Assembly (NCBI RefSeq): GCF_041276405.1
Contig: NZ_JBGGGT010000001.1
Location: 231,501 to 295,500 of the forward strand
Origin: Microvirga sp. TS319
GTDB taxonomy: Bacteria > Pseudomonadota > Alphaproteobacteria > Rhizobiales > Beijerinckiaceae
Direction of reading: 5' to 3'
Length of the DNA stretch: 64,000 bases
Position numbers and translations under genes: made by a program. The notes beneath the pieces were generated by a model. That model had not been told where the DNA came from and searched no databases. It saw only the letters and a program-made list of their open reading frames with translations. How positions within the stretch are numbered: position 1 is the first letter of the stretch; the number at the start of each line of letters is the position of its first letter. Of this stretch, positions 1 through 9,600 are shown one piece after another.

Positions 1-1
1 G

Positions 2-52
2 CCCGCGCTCATCGACGCACTGGCGGCGCAAATCCAGGCGAAGGTGCGCTGA
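2..52 (+). CDS. 3' end of an unidentified gene (partial)
   Basis: The first bases read in one open frame as PALIDALAAQIQAKVR and then stop at TGA (50-52). Only 16 codons are inside the window, so the product cannot be named. The next gene, cobU, faces it tail to tail with about a ten-base gap. A cobalamin-pathway gene would fit that neighbour, but this is only a guess from context. Confidence 0.45.
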   Translation, partial: PALIDALAAQIQAKVR

Positions 53-62
53 AAGGGCCGAC

Positions 63-608
63 TCAGCCGAGGCGCAGGTTCAGGGGAGGGGCCGGCTTGA
101 GCAGGACCGGGCACCCGGCGGCGACGAGGGCGACGGCATCGCATGCCGCTGCGATCCGCTGATTGAGCCGGCCCTGCTCGTCGCGAAATGCGCGGCCGAG
201 AGCGGTCGCGGGGACAATCCCCTGGCCGACCTCGTTCGAGACGAGGAGAAGGGGACCTTTCAGCGCCTTCAGCTCATCGAGCAGTGCGTCGATCTCATGC
301 TCGGTATTGCGTCCGTCCAGCATGATGTTGGAGAGCCATAGGGTCAGGCAGTCGACGAGCACGACACGATCGGGTGCGGCAGTCGCGCGAATGGCCGAAA
401 CGAGGTCGAGCGGTGCCTCCTCCACCTGCCAGGACGCATCGCGCTCGGATTGATGATGCGCGATGCGCTCCCGCATTTCGTCGTCGAAGGCTTGCGCCGT
501 CGCGACGAGAACGCGGGCGGTCGATGCCGCCTCGGCCCATTGCTGGGCGAGCCGGCTCTTGCCTGAGCGTGCGCCGCCCAGGACGAGGACACGGCGGTGA
601 AAGGTCAT
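63..608 (-). CDS. cobU: Adenosylcobinamide kinase / adenosylcobinamide-phosphate guanylyltransferase (CobU/CobP)
   Basis: Cytoplasmic bifunctional enzyme of the late cobalamin pathway. It phosphorylates adenosylcobinamide and then transfers GMP to make adenosyl-GDP-cobinamide. The protein of about 181 residues starts MTFHRRVLVLGGARSGKS, with the P-loop at residues 11-18. Family motifs LVDCLTLWLSN and VSNEVGQGIVP follow, and the length is normal for the family. An upstream TTG would add 17 residues, but these run into a repeat element and lack family character, so the internal ATG is preferred. No cobalamin riboswitch is visible: the upstream DNA is repeat sequence. Confidence 0.92.
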   Translation of the reverse strand: MTFHRRVLVLGGARSGKSRLAQQWAEAASTARVLVATAQAFDDEMRERIAHHQSERDASWQVEEAPLDLVSAIRATAAPDRVVLVDCLTLWLSNIMLDGRNTEHEIDALLDELKALKGPLLLVSNEVGQGIVPATALGRAFRDEQGRLNQRIAAACDAVALVAAGCPVLLKPAPPLNLRLG

Positions 609-655
609 GTGCGTTTCCGGAGGGTGCAGGTCGTGAGGGTCGTCAGCGCATCGTG

Positions 656-762
656 CCAAAAAGTGGACCCGGTTTTTCGCAAGAACGATGCGCTCTTCGA
701 GGAGAGAGCATCGGATTCAATCCCAAAAGTGCAAATCCACTTCCCGCGTCCGATGCTCTAGC
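656..762. repeat. CTAG-ended REP-like palindromic repeat, copy 1
   Basis: Two imperfect palindromes built from the modules AAAAGTGGA / TCCACTTT and GAGCATCG / CGATGCTC, ending in CTAG. It fills the gap between cobU and the sensor kinase. The terminal CTAG supplies the kinase's TAG stop codon (758-760 on the minus strand). Similar copies occur at eight other places in the window. Confidence 0.8.
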
Positions 763-2206
763 CCGTCAGGCGATTGAGAGGAAGGGTCATGTGGACGCGC
801 AGGCCTTCGCGCAGCCATTCCTGCTCCAGCGTGCCGCCGAGCTGCCCCGCGATGCTTCTCTGAGAGAGCTGCGTGCCGAAACCTTCGAAATCCGGTTTGC
901 TCTCGACCGTGGGGCCCCCGCCCTCGGTCCAGTGGAGATCGACCGTCTCGTTGTGAACGGTCCATCGGATCGCTAAACGGCCTTCCGGGTTCGAAAGGCA
1001 GCCGTATTTGGCGGCATTCGTGGCCAGTTCATGCAGCACCAGCGCAAGACTCGTCGTGGTGTTGGAGCCCACACGAACGCTCGGTCCTTGAATGTCGACC
1101 CGGTCAGAGCTGGATTGACGATAAGGCTCGAGCACGGCTTCGCACAGTCGGGCGAGATCGACATCCGTCCCCGATCCTTGTGCGATGGCGGAGGCGGGCT
1201 GTACAAGCTCGTGAGCCCGCGAGAGCGCGCTCAGGCGGCCGCGGAGCGCGGTCGCCATCTCCTTCGGATCTTTGGCCGTGCGCGCGGTCATCGAGACCAT
1301 GCCGTTGGCGATGGCGAACAGGTTCTTGACGCGATGGTTCAACTCACGCGTGAGGAGCTGCTGGGCCTCCTCGAAAGCGTGCCGCTCGGTGATGTCGCTG
1401 ACCACGCCGGAGAGAATCACGGCATGGGGCTTGTCCCCGTCGACCGCGAAGAAGGCCTGCCCGACCGAGCGGAACCAGCGGAGTTTCCCGTCGGGCAGGA
1501 TCGCCCGGTACTCGCTCTCGTAATGGCCGTCCCATTGCGGGTCGCAGGCTTTCGCGATGCGGGCCTGCACCTCATCCCGGTCATCGGGGTGAATCATGTC
1601 GATGACCTGGCTCAAGGGAAGGTTGAGTGATCCGTCATGCAGGATCCGATAGAGAGCGCAGGTGCCCTCGTCCCAGAGAACCTGCTTCTTCTCCAGATCG
1701 ATCTGCCATGTGCCGAGATCGGCCGCCTCGAGGGCCAGGCGATAGCGTGTTTCCAGCCTACGGACGGCTTCCTCCGCCCTCTTCTGGGCATCGATATTGG
1801 TGCTGGTGCCGAACCAGCGCATCGTGTCGCCGGAAAGGGCCTGGATCGGAACGGCGCGGCTGAGGACCCATTCGTAACGGCCCCCGGCGTTTCGGATCCG
1901 GTATTCCCATTCATAGGGTGCCCCGGTCTCGATCGATCGCAGCCATTGCACCCGAACCTCGGGCATGTCCTTGGGATGCACCGCATTGAGCCAGCCGTCT
2001 CCCTCGGATTGCTCGGGGGTCAGACCCGTGAATTCATGCCAGCGGCGGTTAAAATAATCGTGTGACCCGTCGGCACGGGCCGACCAGACGAGCTGGGGCA
2101 AGGATTCCGCCAGAACGGCAAACTGATTTTCCGCTGCATTGAAATCCACTCGGGTCTCCCTGGGGGCGCGACTTGCCGCCTGTTCTCCTGCCAAAGGGAA
2201 CTTCAT
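758..2206 (-). CDS. PAS-domain sensor histidine kinase, HWE family
   Basis: Cytoplasmic sensor kinase of about 482 residues. Two PAS domains fill roughly residues 20-265; the second ends in the usual PAC-type VSDITER. The phosphoacceptor box RELNHRVKNLFAI has its His near residue 291, and the N-box LHELATNAAKYG follows. The HxxxN-type acceptor and the Asn/Ala-rich ATP domain are hallmarks of HWE kinases, which in alphaproteobacteria often feed the PhyR general stress pathway or light/redox responses. No transmembrane segment or signal peptide is seen. No response regulator is adjacent, so partner and signal are unknown. An ATG nine codons upstream (2233) is an alternative start. The stop codon lies inside a REP-like repeat. 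Confidence 0.88.
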   Translation of the reverse strand: MKFPLAGEQAASRAPRETRVDFNAAENQFAVLAESLPQLVWSARADGSHDYFNRRWHEFTGLTPEQSEGDGWLNAVHPKDMPEVRVQWLRSIETGAPYEWEYRIRNAGGRYEWVLSRAVPIQALSGDTMRWFGTSTNIDAQKRAEEAVRRLETRYRLALEAADLGTWQIDLEKKQVLWDEGTCALYRILHDGSLNLPLSQVIDMIHPDDRDEVQARIAKACDPQWDGHYESEYRAILPDGKLRWFRSVGQAFFAVDGDKPHAVILSGVVSDITERHAFEEAQQLLTRELNHRVKNLFAIANGMVSMTARTAKDPKEMATALRGRLSALSRAHELVQPASAIAQGSGTDVDLARLCEAVLEPYRQSSSDRVDIQGPSVRVGSNTTTSLALVLHELATNAAKYGCLSNPEGRLAIRWTVHNETVDLHWTEGGGPTVESKPDFEGFGTQLSQRSIAGQLGGTLEQEWLREGLRVHMTLPLNRLTG

Positions 2207-2401
2207 TCTTGAAGGCCTTTTTGATGCTGACAACCTAAATCGTGCTCAATTTGTGATTTTAATGGCGAAAGAGTAGCCCCTGAGGGGAGAAAGGACTAAG
2301 AAGCCGCCCGTATCTGGCGCTCCGCAGCCGGAGCGCATAGATGCAGGACAGCCCTTGAACCCTGAAGCGGCATCGGACGCCGAGGCTGGTTGAACCCTTT
2401 C

Positions 2402-3460
2402 ATGAACGATATGAGCCCCAATCCGGTTGCCCCGCCGGACATCGCATCTGCCGACGCCCTGCATCCCAAGGAGCGCCGCTCGCGCCGCTTCGCCTGGATC
2501 GGCATGGGCGCCAGTGTAATCCTGTTCGGGGCATCCCTTGTCGTTCTTTGGCATATCGTCTCTGAAATCGACGTGAACGAACTGAAGGCCGCCTTCACGG
2601 CGGCGAGCTTGCGCCAGATCGGCCTGGCGATTCTTTTCACCACCATCAGCTACAGCCTTCTGACCTGCTATGATGCCATCGCGCTGAGACAGCTCAAGCT
2701 CAAGATCCCGTATCGCACCACCGCGATGGCCTCCTTCACGTCCTATGCGGTGAGCTTTACCCTGGGCTTTCCCCTGCTCACGGCCGGCACGGTCCGTTAC
2801 TGGCTCTATTCTCCCAAAGGAGTGAGTCCGGGACGGGTGGCAAGCCTTACGGTGATCACCGGCGTGACCTTCTGGCTCGGCATGGCCTTGGTCCTGGCCA
2901 CGAGCATGATCCGGCAGGCGGACGAGCTAGCGAGCCTTGTCTATACCCATATCTGGGTCAATCAGCTGATCGGCCTCGCCGCGGCCGTGTTCGTCCTGGG
3001 CTATCTGGTCTGGGTCTCGTTCAAACGCCGGATCGTCCGGATCCAGGGGTGGAAGCTCGAGCTTCCGGGCCTGCGCCTGTCTCTGGCCCAGATCCTGATC
3101 GGCGCCTGCGATGTCTGCGCCGGGGCCGGGGTGCTCTTCATCCTTCTGCCCGGAGGGCACGGCCTCGGCTTCGAGACTTTCCTCGCTGTCTATATCTTCG
3201 CCGTCATGCTGGGCGTGGCGAGCCATGCGCCCGGCGGCCTCGGCGTCTTCGAGGCCACGATCCTTCTGGCGCTATCGAGCTATCCCCGCGAGCCGGTCCT
3301 GGGTGCGCTCCTGCTCTATCGCCTGTGCTACTATCTCGTTCCATTCGTGGTGGCCCTGGCCCTGTTGGGCGCCTATGAAGTCCGCAACCGTCTGAGGTCC
3401 TCGCGAGGGGCGTTCAAGCCCGACGAGGAGCTTGCCGAGGAGGGATCGGCCGGGAGATGA
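2402..3460 (+). CDS. YbhN / LPG-synthase-TM-like integral membrane protein (UPF0104)
   Basis: Inner-membrane protein of about 352 residues with roughly eight hydrophobic segments, starting after a charged cytoplasmic N-terminus. The conserved patch FTLGFPLLTAGTVRYWLY and the late motif HAPGGLGVFEA match the lysylphosphatidylglycerol-synthase transmembrane region family. The C-terminal aminoacyl-transfer domain of MprF is absent, so this is the stand-alone membrane form (YbhN/AglD-like), often proposed to flip or transport lipids. A TTG at 2390 is in frame upstream; the ATG at 2402 is preferred and the ATG at 2411 is possible. It stands alone, with a REP-like repeat directly downstream. Confidence 0.8.
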   Translation: MNDMSPNPVAPPDIASADALHPKERRSRRFAWIGMGASVILFGASLVVLWHIVSEIDVNELKAAFTAASLRQIGLAILFTTISYSLLTCYDAIALRQLKLKIPYRTTAMASFTSYAVSFTLGFPLLTAGTVRYWLYSPKGVSPGRVASLTVITGVTFWLGMALVLATSMIRQADELASLVYTHIWVNQLIGLAAAVFVLGYLVWVSFKRRIVRIQGWKLELPGLRLSLAQILIGACDVCAGAGVLFILLPGGHGLGFETFLAVYIFAVMLGVASHAPGGLGVFEATILLALSSYPREPVLGALLLYRLCYYLVPFVVALALLGAYEVRNRLRSSRGAFKPDEELAEEGSAGR

Positions 3461-3478
3461 CTCTTCGGAGCGCGCGTC

Positions 3479-3582
3479 CTAGCGCGGCCCGCCGGATCCG
3501 CTCGCAACGATGCGCTCATCTCGGAAGGGAGCAGCGGATCGAACCCAAAAATGCAAGTCCACTTTTGGGTTCGATGCTGTAG
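3479..3582. repeat. CTAG-bounded REP-like repeat, copy 2
   Basis: It starts with CTAGCGCGGCCCGCCGG, carries a CGATGCGCTC module and then a paired CCCAAAAATGCAAG / CCACTTTTGGG hairpin, and ends at TGCTGTAG. It lies between the YbhN-like gene and phoR. The CGCGGCCCGCCGG segment recurs in the copy at 56124-56264. Confidence 0.78.
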
Positions 3583-3619
3583 TACCTGACGCGACATCCA
3601 GCCGGGGCTCTGCAACATC

Positions 3620-4927
3620 ATGACCGACACCAGTGAGATCAGGCCGGACGGCGGCCCGCCCCACGTGGCAGCGCTGCGCGTGGCGGCCTTCCGAGGAGCC
3701 GCCCTGACGAGCCTGGTCCTGAGTGCGGTCGCCCTGTGGCGTGGCTACGGCGACGGCTGGTTCGTCGCGGGCGTCCTCGGGGCCCTCATGCTCAGCGCTG
3801 CCGCGGGCGGGCTGCCGCGCAAGCGATTGGGACAAGCTCTGCAGCCGCGTCCAAGATCATCCGCCCACAGCACCATGGCCGAGGCCGTGCTGGCCCACAT
3901 TCCGGACCCCGTGATCCTGATCGACAGGCGTGCCGTGGTCCTCGAGGCCAACAAGGCAGCCTACAGGCTGCTGCCGGGCCTGAAGGTCGGTCATCCGCTG
4001 TCGTTTGCCCTCCGCAGCCCCGATGTGCTCGATGGGATCGAGGAGGTCCTCGAGACGGGGGCCCCGTTACGGGTCGAATATTCCGAACGGGTTCCGACGG
4101 AACGGACCTTCGAGGTCCATATCGGGCCCTTGCGTCCGGAGGCTACGGATGTAGGAGTTCGGCCGGGCGTCGTCCTGTTTTTCCGCGATCTCACCTCGGC
4201 GAGGCTCCTCGAGGTCATGCGGTCGGATTTCGTGGCCAATGCCAGCCATGAGCTCAGGACCCCTCTGGCATCCCTCCTGGGCTTTATCGAAACCCTCCAG
4301 GGACCGGCCCGGGAGGATACCAAGGCGAGGGAGCGCTTCCTCGAAATCATGCGTGTCCAGGCCCAGCGCATGAAACGGCTGATCGATGATCTCCTGTCCC
4401 TCTCGCGCATCGAGATGCGGGCCCATGTCTCGCCGACGCAAACCGTCGATCTCGGATCTCTCGTCGCCCCGATGGTCGAGACGTTTTCCCCGGCCGCGAA
4501 GGCAAAGGGTGTGGTGATCCGCACGACCCTGCCATCACGGCCGGTTCACGTATTCGGCGATCGGGACGAGCTTTTGCGCGTGATCGAGAACCTGATCGAG
4601 AACGCCGTGAAATACGGCGAAAGCGGCGGCGCCGTCGACATTGCCATCGAGAGCACCCAGGCGGATGCAGGCCGTCAGGGCCGCTGCGCGATCCTGTCGG
4701 TGCGGGATTACGGGCCCGGGATCCCTCCGGAGCATCTGCCGCGCCTGACGGAGCGTTTCTACCGGGTCGACGCGGCCCAGAGCCGGGACAAGGGCGGTAC
4801 GGGCTTGGGATTGGCCATCGTCAAGCATATCGTCAACCGCCATCGCGGCGAGCTCGACATTGCGAGCGAGCCGGGGCAGGGCGCCTGTTTCACGGTCAAG
4901 CTTCCCGAGGCCCCAACCTTCGATTGA
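3620..4927 (+). CDS. phoR: Phosphate regulon sensor histidine kinase PhoR
   Basis: Membrane-bound kinase of 435 residues that phosphorylates PhoB under phosphate limitation. Two short hydrophobic stretches near residues 15-60 anchor it. A PAS domain follows (about residues 85-190). The H-box FVANASHELRTPLASLLGFI has His210, then come the N-box ENLIENAVKYGE, the G1 box DYGPGIPPEHLPRL and the G2 box GGTGLGLAIVKHIV. Identification is firm from both sequence and position, because pstSCAB-phoU-phoB follow on the same strand. The ATG at 3620 directly follows a REP-like repeat. The pstS promoter region with its Pho box separates phoR from the transporter genes, so phoR may have its own promoter. Confidence 0.95.
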   Translation: MTDTSEIRPDGGPPHVAALRVAAFRGAALTSLVLSAVALWRGYGDGWFVAGVLGALMLSAAAGGLPRKRLGQALQPRPRSSAHSTMAEAVLAHIPDPVILIDRRAVVLEANKAAYRLLPGLKVGHPLSFALRSPDVLDGIEEVLETGAPLRVEYSERVPTERTFEVHIGPLRPEATDVGVRPGVVLFFRDLTSARLLEVMRSDFVANASHELRTPLASLLGFIETLQGPAREDTKARERFLEIMRVQAQRMKRLIDDLLSLSRIEMRAHVSPTQTVDLGSLVAPMVETFSPAAKAKGVVIRTTLPSRPVHVFGDRDELLRVIENLIENAVKYGESGGAVDIAIESTQADAGRQGRCAILSVRDYGPGIPPEHLPRLTERFYRVDAAQSRDKGGTGLGLAIVKHIVNRHRGELDIASEPGQGACFTVKLPEAPTFD

Positions 4928-4964
4928 TGTTGGATTCCGGGTCTTTGCCGGGGATCCTTTCGGG

Positions 4965-4983
4965 GTGTCATCTATTTGTCATC
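4965..4983 (+). promoter_or_regulatory. Pho box (PhoB operator) upstream of pstS
   Basis: The sequence GTGTCATCTATTTGTCATC holds two direct TGTCAT repeats whose starts are 11 bases apart (4966 and 4977). This is the classical PhoB half-site arrangement. It lies about 105 bases upstream of the pstS start, in the gap after phoR, and is expected to activate the pst operon when phosphate is scarce. Confidence 0.88.
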
Positions 4984-5087
4984 CAACCGTCGTAGAGCCG
5001 ACATGCGTCGGCCCTAGCTGTCCATTCGCGCGGCCCGGAAGCGGTCCTTGAACTGCCTGCCGCGCTTGTATGAACAGGAGATTTACC

Positions 5088-6131
5088 GTGAAGATCATGT
5101 CCTTCGCCATGGCAGCCGGCCTTGCCTTCGCGAGCCTTTCGACTGCAGCGTCCGCTGCCGACATCACCGGCGCAGGCGCGACTTTCCCCTTCCCGGTCTA
5201 TTCGAAATGGGCTGAAGCCTACAAGAAAGAGACCGGCAACGGCATGAACTATCAATCGATCGGCTCCGGCGGCGGGATCAAGCAGATCCAGGCGAAGACC
5301 GTCGATTTCGGCGCCACGGACGCCCCGATGAAGGGGGCCGATCTCGAGAAGAACGAGCTCGTTCAGTTCCCGACCGTGATGGGTGCCGTCGTTCCGGTGG
5401 TGAACATCCAGGGCATTCAGGCTGGTCAGATCAAGCTGACGGGACAGGTTCTGGCCGACATCTTCCAGGGCAAGATCGCCAAGTGGAACGATCCCAAGAT
5501 CGCCCAGCTGAATGCCGGCGTGAATCTCCCCAGCGCCAACATCACCCCGGTCTACCGTTCCGACTCTTCCGGCACGACCAGCGTGTTCAGCACCTACCTC
5601 TCCCAAGTGTCCGAGGGTTGGAAGTCGGAGCTCGGCGCCGGCACCACGATCAACTGGCCCGTCGGCCAGGGCGGCAAGGGCAATGAAGGCGTGGCCGCGA
5701 CCGTGAAGCAGGTTCCGAACTCGATCGGCTATGTGGAATTCGCCTACGCCAAGCAGAACAACATCCCCTACACCCTTCTGCAGAACCAGGCGGGCAAGTA
5801 TCCGCAGCCGGAGATCAAGTCCTTCCAGGCCGCTGCCGCGAGCGCCAACTGGTCGTCGGCTCCCGGCTTCGGCATCTCGCTGACCAACCAGGCTGGCGAC
5901 GATGCTTGGCCGATCACGAACCCCACCTTCATCCTGGTCCACAAGACTGCGGAGAAGCCCGAGCAGACCGCCGAGGTTCTGAAGTTCTTCGACTGGGCCT
6001 ACAAGAACGGCAGCAAGCTCGCTTCCGACCTTGACTACGTGCCGCTTCCCGACAACGTCGTCGAGCAGATCCGCACGTCCTGGGCGAACGACATCAAGGC
6101 CGCCTCGGGTCAGCCGGTCTATAAGAAGTAA
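5088..6131 (+). CDS. pstS: Phosphate ABC transporter substrate-binding protein PstS
   Basis: Periplasmic phosphate-binding protein of the high-affinity Pst importer, 347 residues. The GTG at 5088 is chosen because AGGAGA (5076-5081) sits six bases before it; the ATG at 5070 would include this ribosome-binding site in the coding region. The signal peptide VKIMSFAMAAGLAFA... ends at ASA before ADITGAGATFPFPVY, the conserved mature N-terminus. Phosphate-contact motifs GSGGGIKQI, DFGATDAP and RSDSSGTTSVF are intact. It is the first gene of pstSCAB-phoU-phoB and lies downstream of a clear Pho box. Confidence 0.97.
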   Translation: MKIMSFAMAAGLAFASLSTAASAADITGAGATFPFPVYSKWAEAYKKETGNGMNYQSIGSGGGIKQIQAKTVDFGATDAPMKGADLEKNELVQFPTVMGAVVPVVNIQGIQAGQIKLTGQVLADIFQGKIAKWNDPKIAQLNAGVNLPSANITPVYRSDSSGTTSVFSTYLSQVSEGWKSELGAGTTINWPVGQGGKGNEGVAATVKQVPNSIGYVEFAYAKQNNIPYTLLQNQAGKYPQPEIKSFQAAAASANWSSAPGFGISLTNQAGDDAWPITNPTFILVHKTAEKPEQTAEVLKFFDWAYKNGSKLASDLDYVPLPDNVVEQIRTSWANDIKAASGQPVYKK

Positions 6132-6167
6132 AGTTGACGGCAGCCTTTGGCTGGAGGAGTAAGACGG

Positions 6168-7136
6168 ATGGCTGTTGTGTCTGGTAAGATTGCCGTATCG
6201 AGCATGCCGACCGTCCGCCGCTCCTCATCGACCTTCGACCAGGGCTTCCGGTGGGCCAGTTACGGCTCCGCCCTGGTCGTCCTTGCCGTTCTCGCGGGGA
6301 TCATCGGCACGATGGTCTATGGCGGGTGGCCTGCCTTCCGGGAGTTCGGCTTCGGATTCATCACATCGAGCGCCTGGAATGTCGGCCAGGACCAGTATGG
6401 GGCATGGGTCGCCATCTCCGGCACACTCACGTCGGCCCTCATCGCCCTTGCCATCGGCGTGCCGGTTTCCATCGGCATCGCGGTCTTCCTGACTCAGCTG
6501 TGCCCACCCTGGCTTCGCCGTCCGGTCTCGACCGTGATCGAGCTCCTGGCCGCCGTGCCCAGCATCATCTACGGTATGTGGGGCCTCTTCGTCTTCGCTC
6601 CGCTGTTCGCGAAATATGTCCAGATTCCCTTGAACTCCATCGTCGAGGGCATGCCGATCCTGGGCACCGTCCTGTATGCCCGCGTTCCGTCCGGCGTCGG
6701 CATGCTGACGGCGGGAATCATCCTGGCGATCATGATCATTCCCTTCATCGCCTCGATCACGCGCGACATCCTCGATCAGATCCCGACCGTGCTGCGCGAA
6801 AGCGCCTACGGGATCGGCTGCACGACGTGGGAAGTGGTGCGCTACGTTCTGCTTCCGCAGGCGGGCGTCAGCATCATCGGCGCGGTCATGCTGGGCCTCG
6901 GCCGCGCTCTCGGCGAGACGATGGCGGTCACTTTCGTGATCGGCAACGCAAATCGCCTGTCGCTGTCGCTTTTTGATCCAAGCTCGACCATCGCGTCCCG
7001 CATCGCCAACGAGTTCAACGAGGCGGCGGGGATGCAGATGAACGCCCTGCTCGCGCTGGGATGCATTCTGTTCGTGGTCACGTTCATCGTTCTGGCACTC
7101 GCGCGTCTTCTGATCGCCCGTGTGAAGACACGCTAA
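6168..7136 (+). CDS. pstC: Phosphate ABC transporter permease PstC
   Basis: Inner-membrane permease subunit, 322 residues with six predicted helices. The permease-ATPase coupling loop is ESAYGIGCTTWEVVRYVLLP, and the family end GRALGETMAVTFVIGN is present. The ATG at 6168 follows a strong GGAGGAG ribosome-binding site. The in-frame TTG at 6147 lies upstream of that site and is rejected. It pairs with PstA to form the channel fed by PstS. Confidence 0.95.
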   Translation: MAVVSGKIAVSSMPTVRRSSSTFDQGFRWASYGSALVVLAVLAGIIGTMVYGGWPAFREFGFGFITSSAWNVGQDQYGAWVAISGTLTSALIALAIGVPVSIGIAVFLTQLCPPWLRRPVSTVIELLAAVPSIIYGMWGLFVFAPLFAKYVQIPLNSIVEGMPILGTVLYARVPSGVGMLTAGIILAIMIIPFIASITRDILDQIPTVLRESAYGIGCTTWEVVRYVLLPQAGVSIIGAVMLGLGRALGETMAVTFVIGNANRLSLSLFDPSSTIASRIANEFNEAAGMQMNALLALGCILFVVTFIVLALARLLIARVKTR

Positions 7137-7147
7137 GGGGATGTCCG

Positions 7148-8044
7148 ATGGATACCGCTCTCTACAAGAATGCCGAGACGGCTTCTCCTACTCCCTGGGG
7201 ACGCGTTCGGCGTGGCCGTTACATTGCCGACCGCGCGCTGAAGATCATCTGCACGCTCTTCACGCTTCTGGGAGCTTTCGTGCTCGGGTGGATCTTGCTG
7301 ATGCTGCTGGTGGAAGGCATCGGGGGGCTTTCTCCGGCGGTCTTCACGGAAACCACGCCGGGGCCCGGCACGCAGGGCGGCGGCATTGCCAATGCCATCG
7401 TCGGCAGCCTGATCCTGACGCTCCTGGGCATCGTGGTCGCAACGCCCATCGGCGTGCTCGCGGGAACATACCTTGCCGAATACGGCAAGGACTCGACGCT
7501 CGCCACCGTGATCCGCTTCGTCAACGACATCCTGCTGGCGGCTCCCAGCATCCTCATCGGCCTTTTCGTCTACATGCTGATGGTGCAGCCGATGGGAGGC
7601 TATTCCGGATGGGCCGGAGGAGTGGCGCTTGCAATCATCGCGGTTCCCGTGATCGTGCGCTCGACCGAGGACATGCTGCGGCTCGTGCCCGGCTCCCTTC
7701 GTGAGGCCGGAGCAGCGCTGGGCGCGCCCATGTCGACGGTGATCGTCAAGATCAGCTGGAAGGCCGCGCGGGCCGGCATGGTCACCGGCGTGATCCTGGC
7801 CACGGCGCGCATTGCGGGCGAAACCGCGCCGCTGCTGTTCACAGCGCTCAACAACACCTTCTGGTTCAGCCCGAGCCTGATGGGCGGCGTCTCCAACCTG
7901 CCCGTGACGATCTACCAGTTCGCGCTGGCGCCGTATCAGAACTGGCGCGAGCTCGCCTGGGCCGGCGCCCTCATCATCACCCTGTCCATCCTGGCGCTCT
8001 CCATCGTGGCGCGCCTGCTCTTCAAGAAGGATAAAGTCCGATGA
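7148..8044 (+). CDS. pstA: Phosphate ABC transporter permease PstA
   Basis: Second inner-membrane permease of the Pst importer, 298 residues starting [19 protein letters not shown]. The EAA-type coupling loop [20 protein letters not shown] and the [16 protein letters not shown] segment are typical. The start at 7148 has AAGGGG at 7135-7140. The open frame extends upstream into pstC, but that part has no family resemblance. The stop overlaps the pstB start by four bases (ATGA), suggesting translational coupling. Confidence 0.95.
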   Translation: MDTALYKNAETASPTPWGRVRRGRYIADRALKIICTLFTLLGAFVLGWILLMLLVEGIGGLSPAVFTETTPGPGTQGGGIANAIVGSLILTLLGIVVATPIGVLAGTYLAEYGKDSTLATVIRFVNDILLAAPSILIGLFVYMLMVQPMGGYSGWAGGVALAIIAVPVIVRSTEDMLRLVPGSLREAGAALGAPMSTVIVKISWKAARAGMVTGVILATARIAGETAPLLFTALNNTFWFSPSLMGGVSNLPVTIYQFALAPYQNWRELAWAGALIITLSILALSIVARLLFKKDKVR

Positions 8045-8859
8045 GCACGATTGCCGTCAACGCGAGCAGCGCCATCGGGAATGCGGCTGCAGCCGATGCC
8101 GATGCTTCGGTCCGCATCGCCGTCAGGAAACTCGACTTCTACTATGGCGATTTCCGTGGCCTGAAAGACATCTCGCTCGACTTCTACGACCGGCAGGTGA
8201 CGGCGCTCATCGGCCCTTCGGGATGCGGAAAGTCCACGTTGCTGCGGACCTTCAACCGCATCTACAGCCTCTATCCCGAGCAGCGCGCGGAAGGTCAGAT
8301 CCTGCTCGACGGGCAGAATGTCCTGTCTCCATCCATCGACGTCAACGAGTTGCGGGCCCGTGTCGGCATGGTGTTCCAGAAGCCGACCCCGTTCCCCATG
8401 TCGATCTACGACAACATCGCCTTCGGGATCCGCCTTTACGAGAAGCTGCCGAAGAGCGAGCTCGACGGCCGCGTGGAGGGAGCCCTGCGCAAGGCGGCCC
8501 TCTGGGACGAGGTGAAGGACAAGCTGCGCCAGTCCGGCATGGGACTCTCCGGCGGCCAGCAGCAGCGCCTTTGCATCGCGCGCGCAATCGCGCAGCGCCC
8601 CGAGGTGATCCTGCTCGATGAGCCGACATCCGCGCTGGACCCGATTTCCACGGGCAAGATCGAGGAGCTTATCGAGCAGCTCCGCTCGGAATTCACCATC
8701 GTCATCGTCACCCACAACATGCAGCAGGCGGCGCGCATCTCCCAGTTCACGGCCTTCATGTATCTGGGCGAACTCGTGGAGTTCGGTCCGACGACCAAGA
8801 TGTTCATGAACCCGTCGAAGAAACAGACTCAGGATTACATCACGGGCCGCTTCGGCTGA
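8041..8859 (+). CDS. pstB: Phosphate ABC transporter ATPase PstB
   Basis: ATP-hydrolysing subunit of the Pst importer, 272 residues. Walker A is [16 protein letters not shown], the signature is [15 protein letters not shown], Walker B is [13 protein letters not shown], and the switch His lies in [10 protein letters not shown] poorly conserved N-terminal extension of about 25 residues precedes the ABC core. With PhoU, PstB also relays phosphate status to PhoR. Confidence 0.97.
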   Translation: MSTIAVNASSAIGNAAAADADASVRIAVRKLDFYYGDFRGLKDISLDFYDRQVTALIGPSGCGKSTLLRTFNRIYSLYPEQRAEGQILLDGQNVLSPSIDVNELRARVGMVFQKPTPFPMSIYDNIAFGIRLYEKLPKSELDGRVEGALRKAALWDEVKDKLRQSGMGLSGGQQQRLCIARAIAQRPEVILLDEPTSALDPISTGKIEELIEQLRSEFTIVIVTHNMQQAARISQFTAFMYLGELVEFGPTTKMFMNPSKKQTQDYITGRFG

Positions 8860-8884
8860 CCGAAGCGCCTCAAGGAGGCATCCC

Positions 8885-9598
8885 ATGGCGGAGCATATCG
8901 TCAGCTCCTACGACAACGACCTGCAGGCTCTGCGTCGCCGCATCACCGAGATGGGCGGCATCGCCGAGAAAATGCTCGTGGATTCGATCAGCGCGCTCGT
9001 GCGTCACGACACCGCTCTGGCGCAGACCGTCATCGCCTCGGACAAGCGCCTCGATCTGCTCCAGCGCGAGATCGAGGAGAGCGCCATCCTCACCATTGCC
9101 CGCCGCCAGCCCCTGGCGGTCGATCTGCGCGAGACCATCTCGGCGATCCGGGTCTCCGGAGATGTGGAGCGCATCGGCGACCTGGCCAAGAACATCGCCA
9201 AGCGTGCGCTTGCCATCGGGGGCGACTTCCAGCCGCAGAAGATCGTTCTCGGCCTCCAGCACATGAGCGATCTCGTGCTGGGTCAGCTTAAGGACGTGCT
9301 CGACGCGTATGCACAGCAGGACACGGTGCGGGCCCTCGACGTCTGGAAGCGCGATGGCGCCATCGATGCGCTCTATACGTCGCTCTTCCGCGAGCTTCTG
9401 ACCTACATGATGGAAGATCCCCGCAACATCTCCTTCTGCACGCATCTCCTGTTCTGCGCCAAGAACATCGAGCGGATCGGCGACCACACCACCAACATCG
9501 CCGAAACGGTGCATTATCTCGTAACGGGCGAGACCCTCGCCATCGAACGTCCCAAGAACGACCGCTCGATCGATGCGAGCACCGAGGCGGGAGCCTGA
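8885..9598 (+). CDS. phoU: Phosphate signalling protein PhoU
   Basis: Cytoplasmic regulator of 237 residues made of two homologous three-helix PhoU bundles. Metal-binding-type motifs VERIGDLAKNIAKRA (about residues 97-111) and IERIGDHTTNIAETVHY (about residues 196-212) are both present. It represses PhoR autokinase activity when phosphate is plentiful and couples it to PstB. AAGGAGG just upstream gives a strong ribosome-binding site, and phoB follows two bases after the stop. Confidence 0.96.
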   Translation: MAEHIVSSYDNDLQALRRRITEMGGIAEKMLVDSISALVRHDTALAQTVIASDKRLDLLQREIEESAILTIARRQPLAVDLRETISAIRVSGDVERIGDLAKNIAKRALAIGGDFQPQKIVLGLQHMSDLVLGQLKDVLDAYAQQDTVRALDVWKRDGAIDALYTSLFRELLTYMMEDPRNISFCTHLLFCAKNIERIGDHTTNIAETVHYLVTGETLAIERPKNDRSIDASTEAGA

Positions 9599-9600
9599 CG

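Noticed and set aside
609..760. Cobalamin riboswitch upstream of cobU
   Set aside because: The upstream sequence is a REP-like repeat and shows no B12-box-like element.
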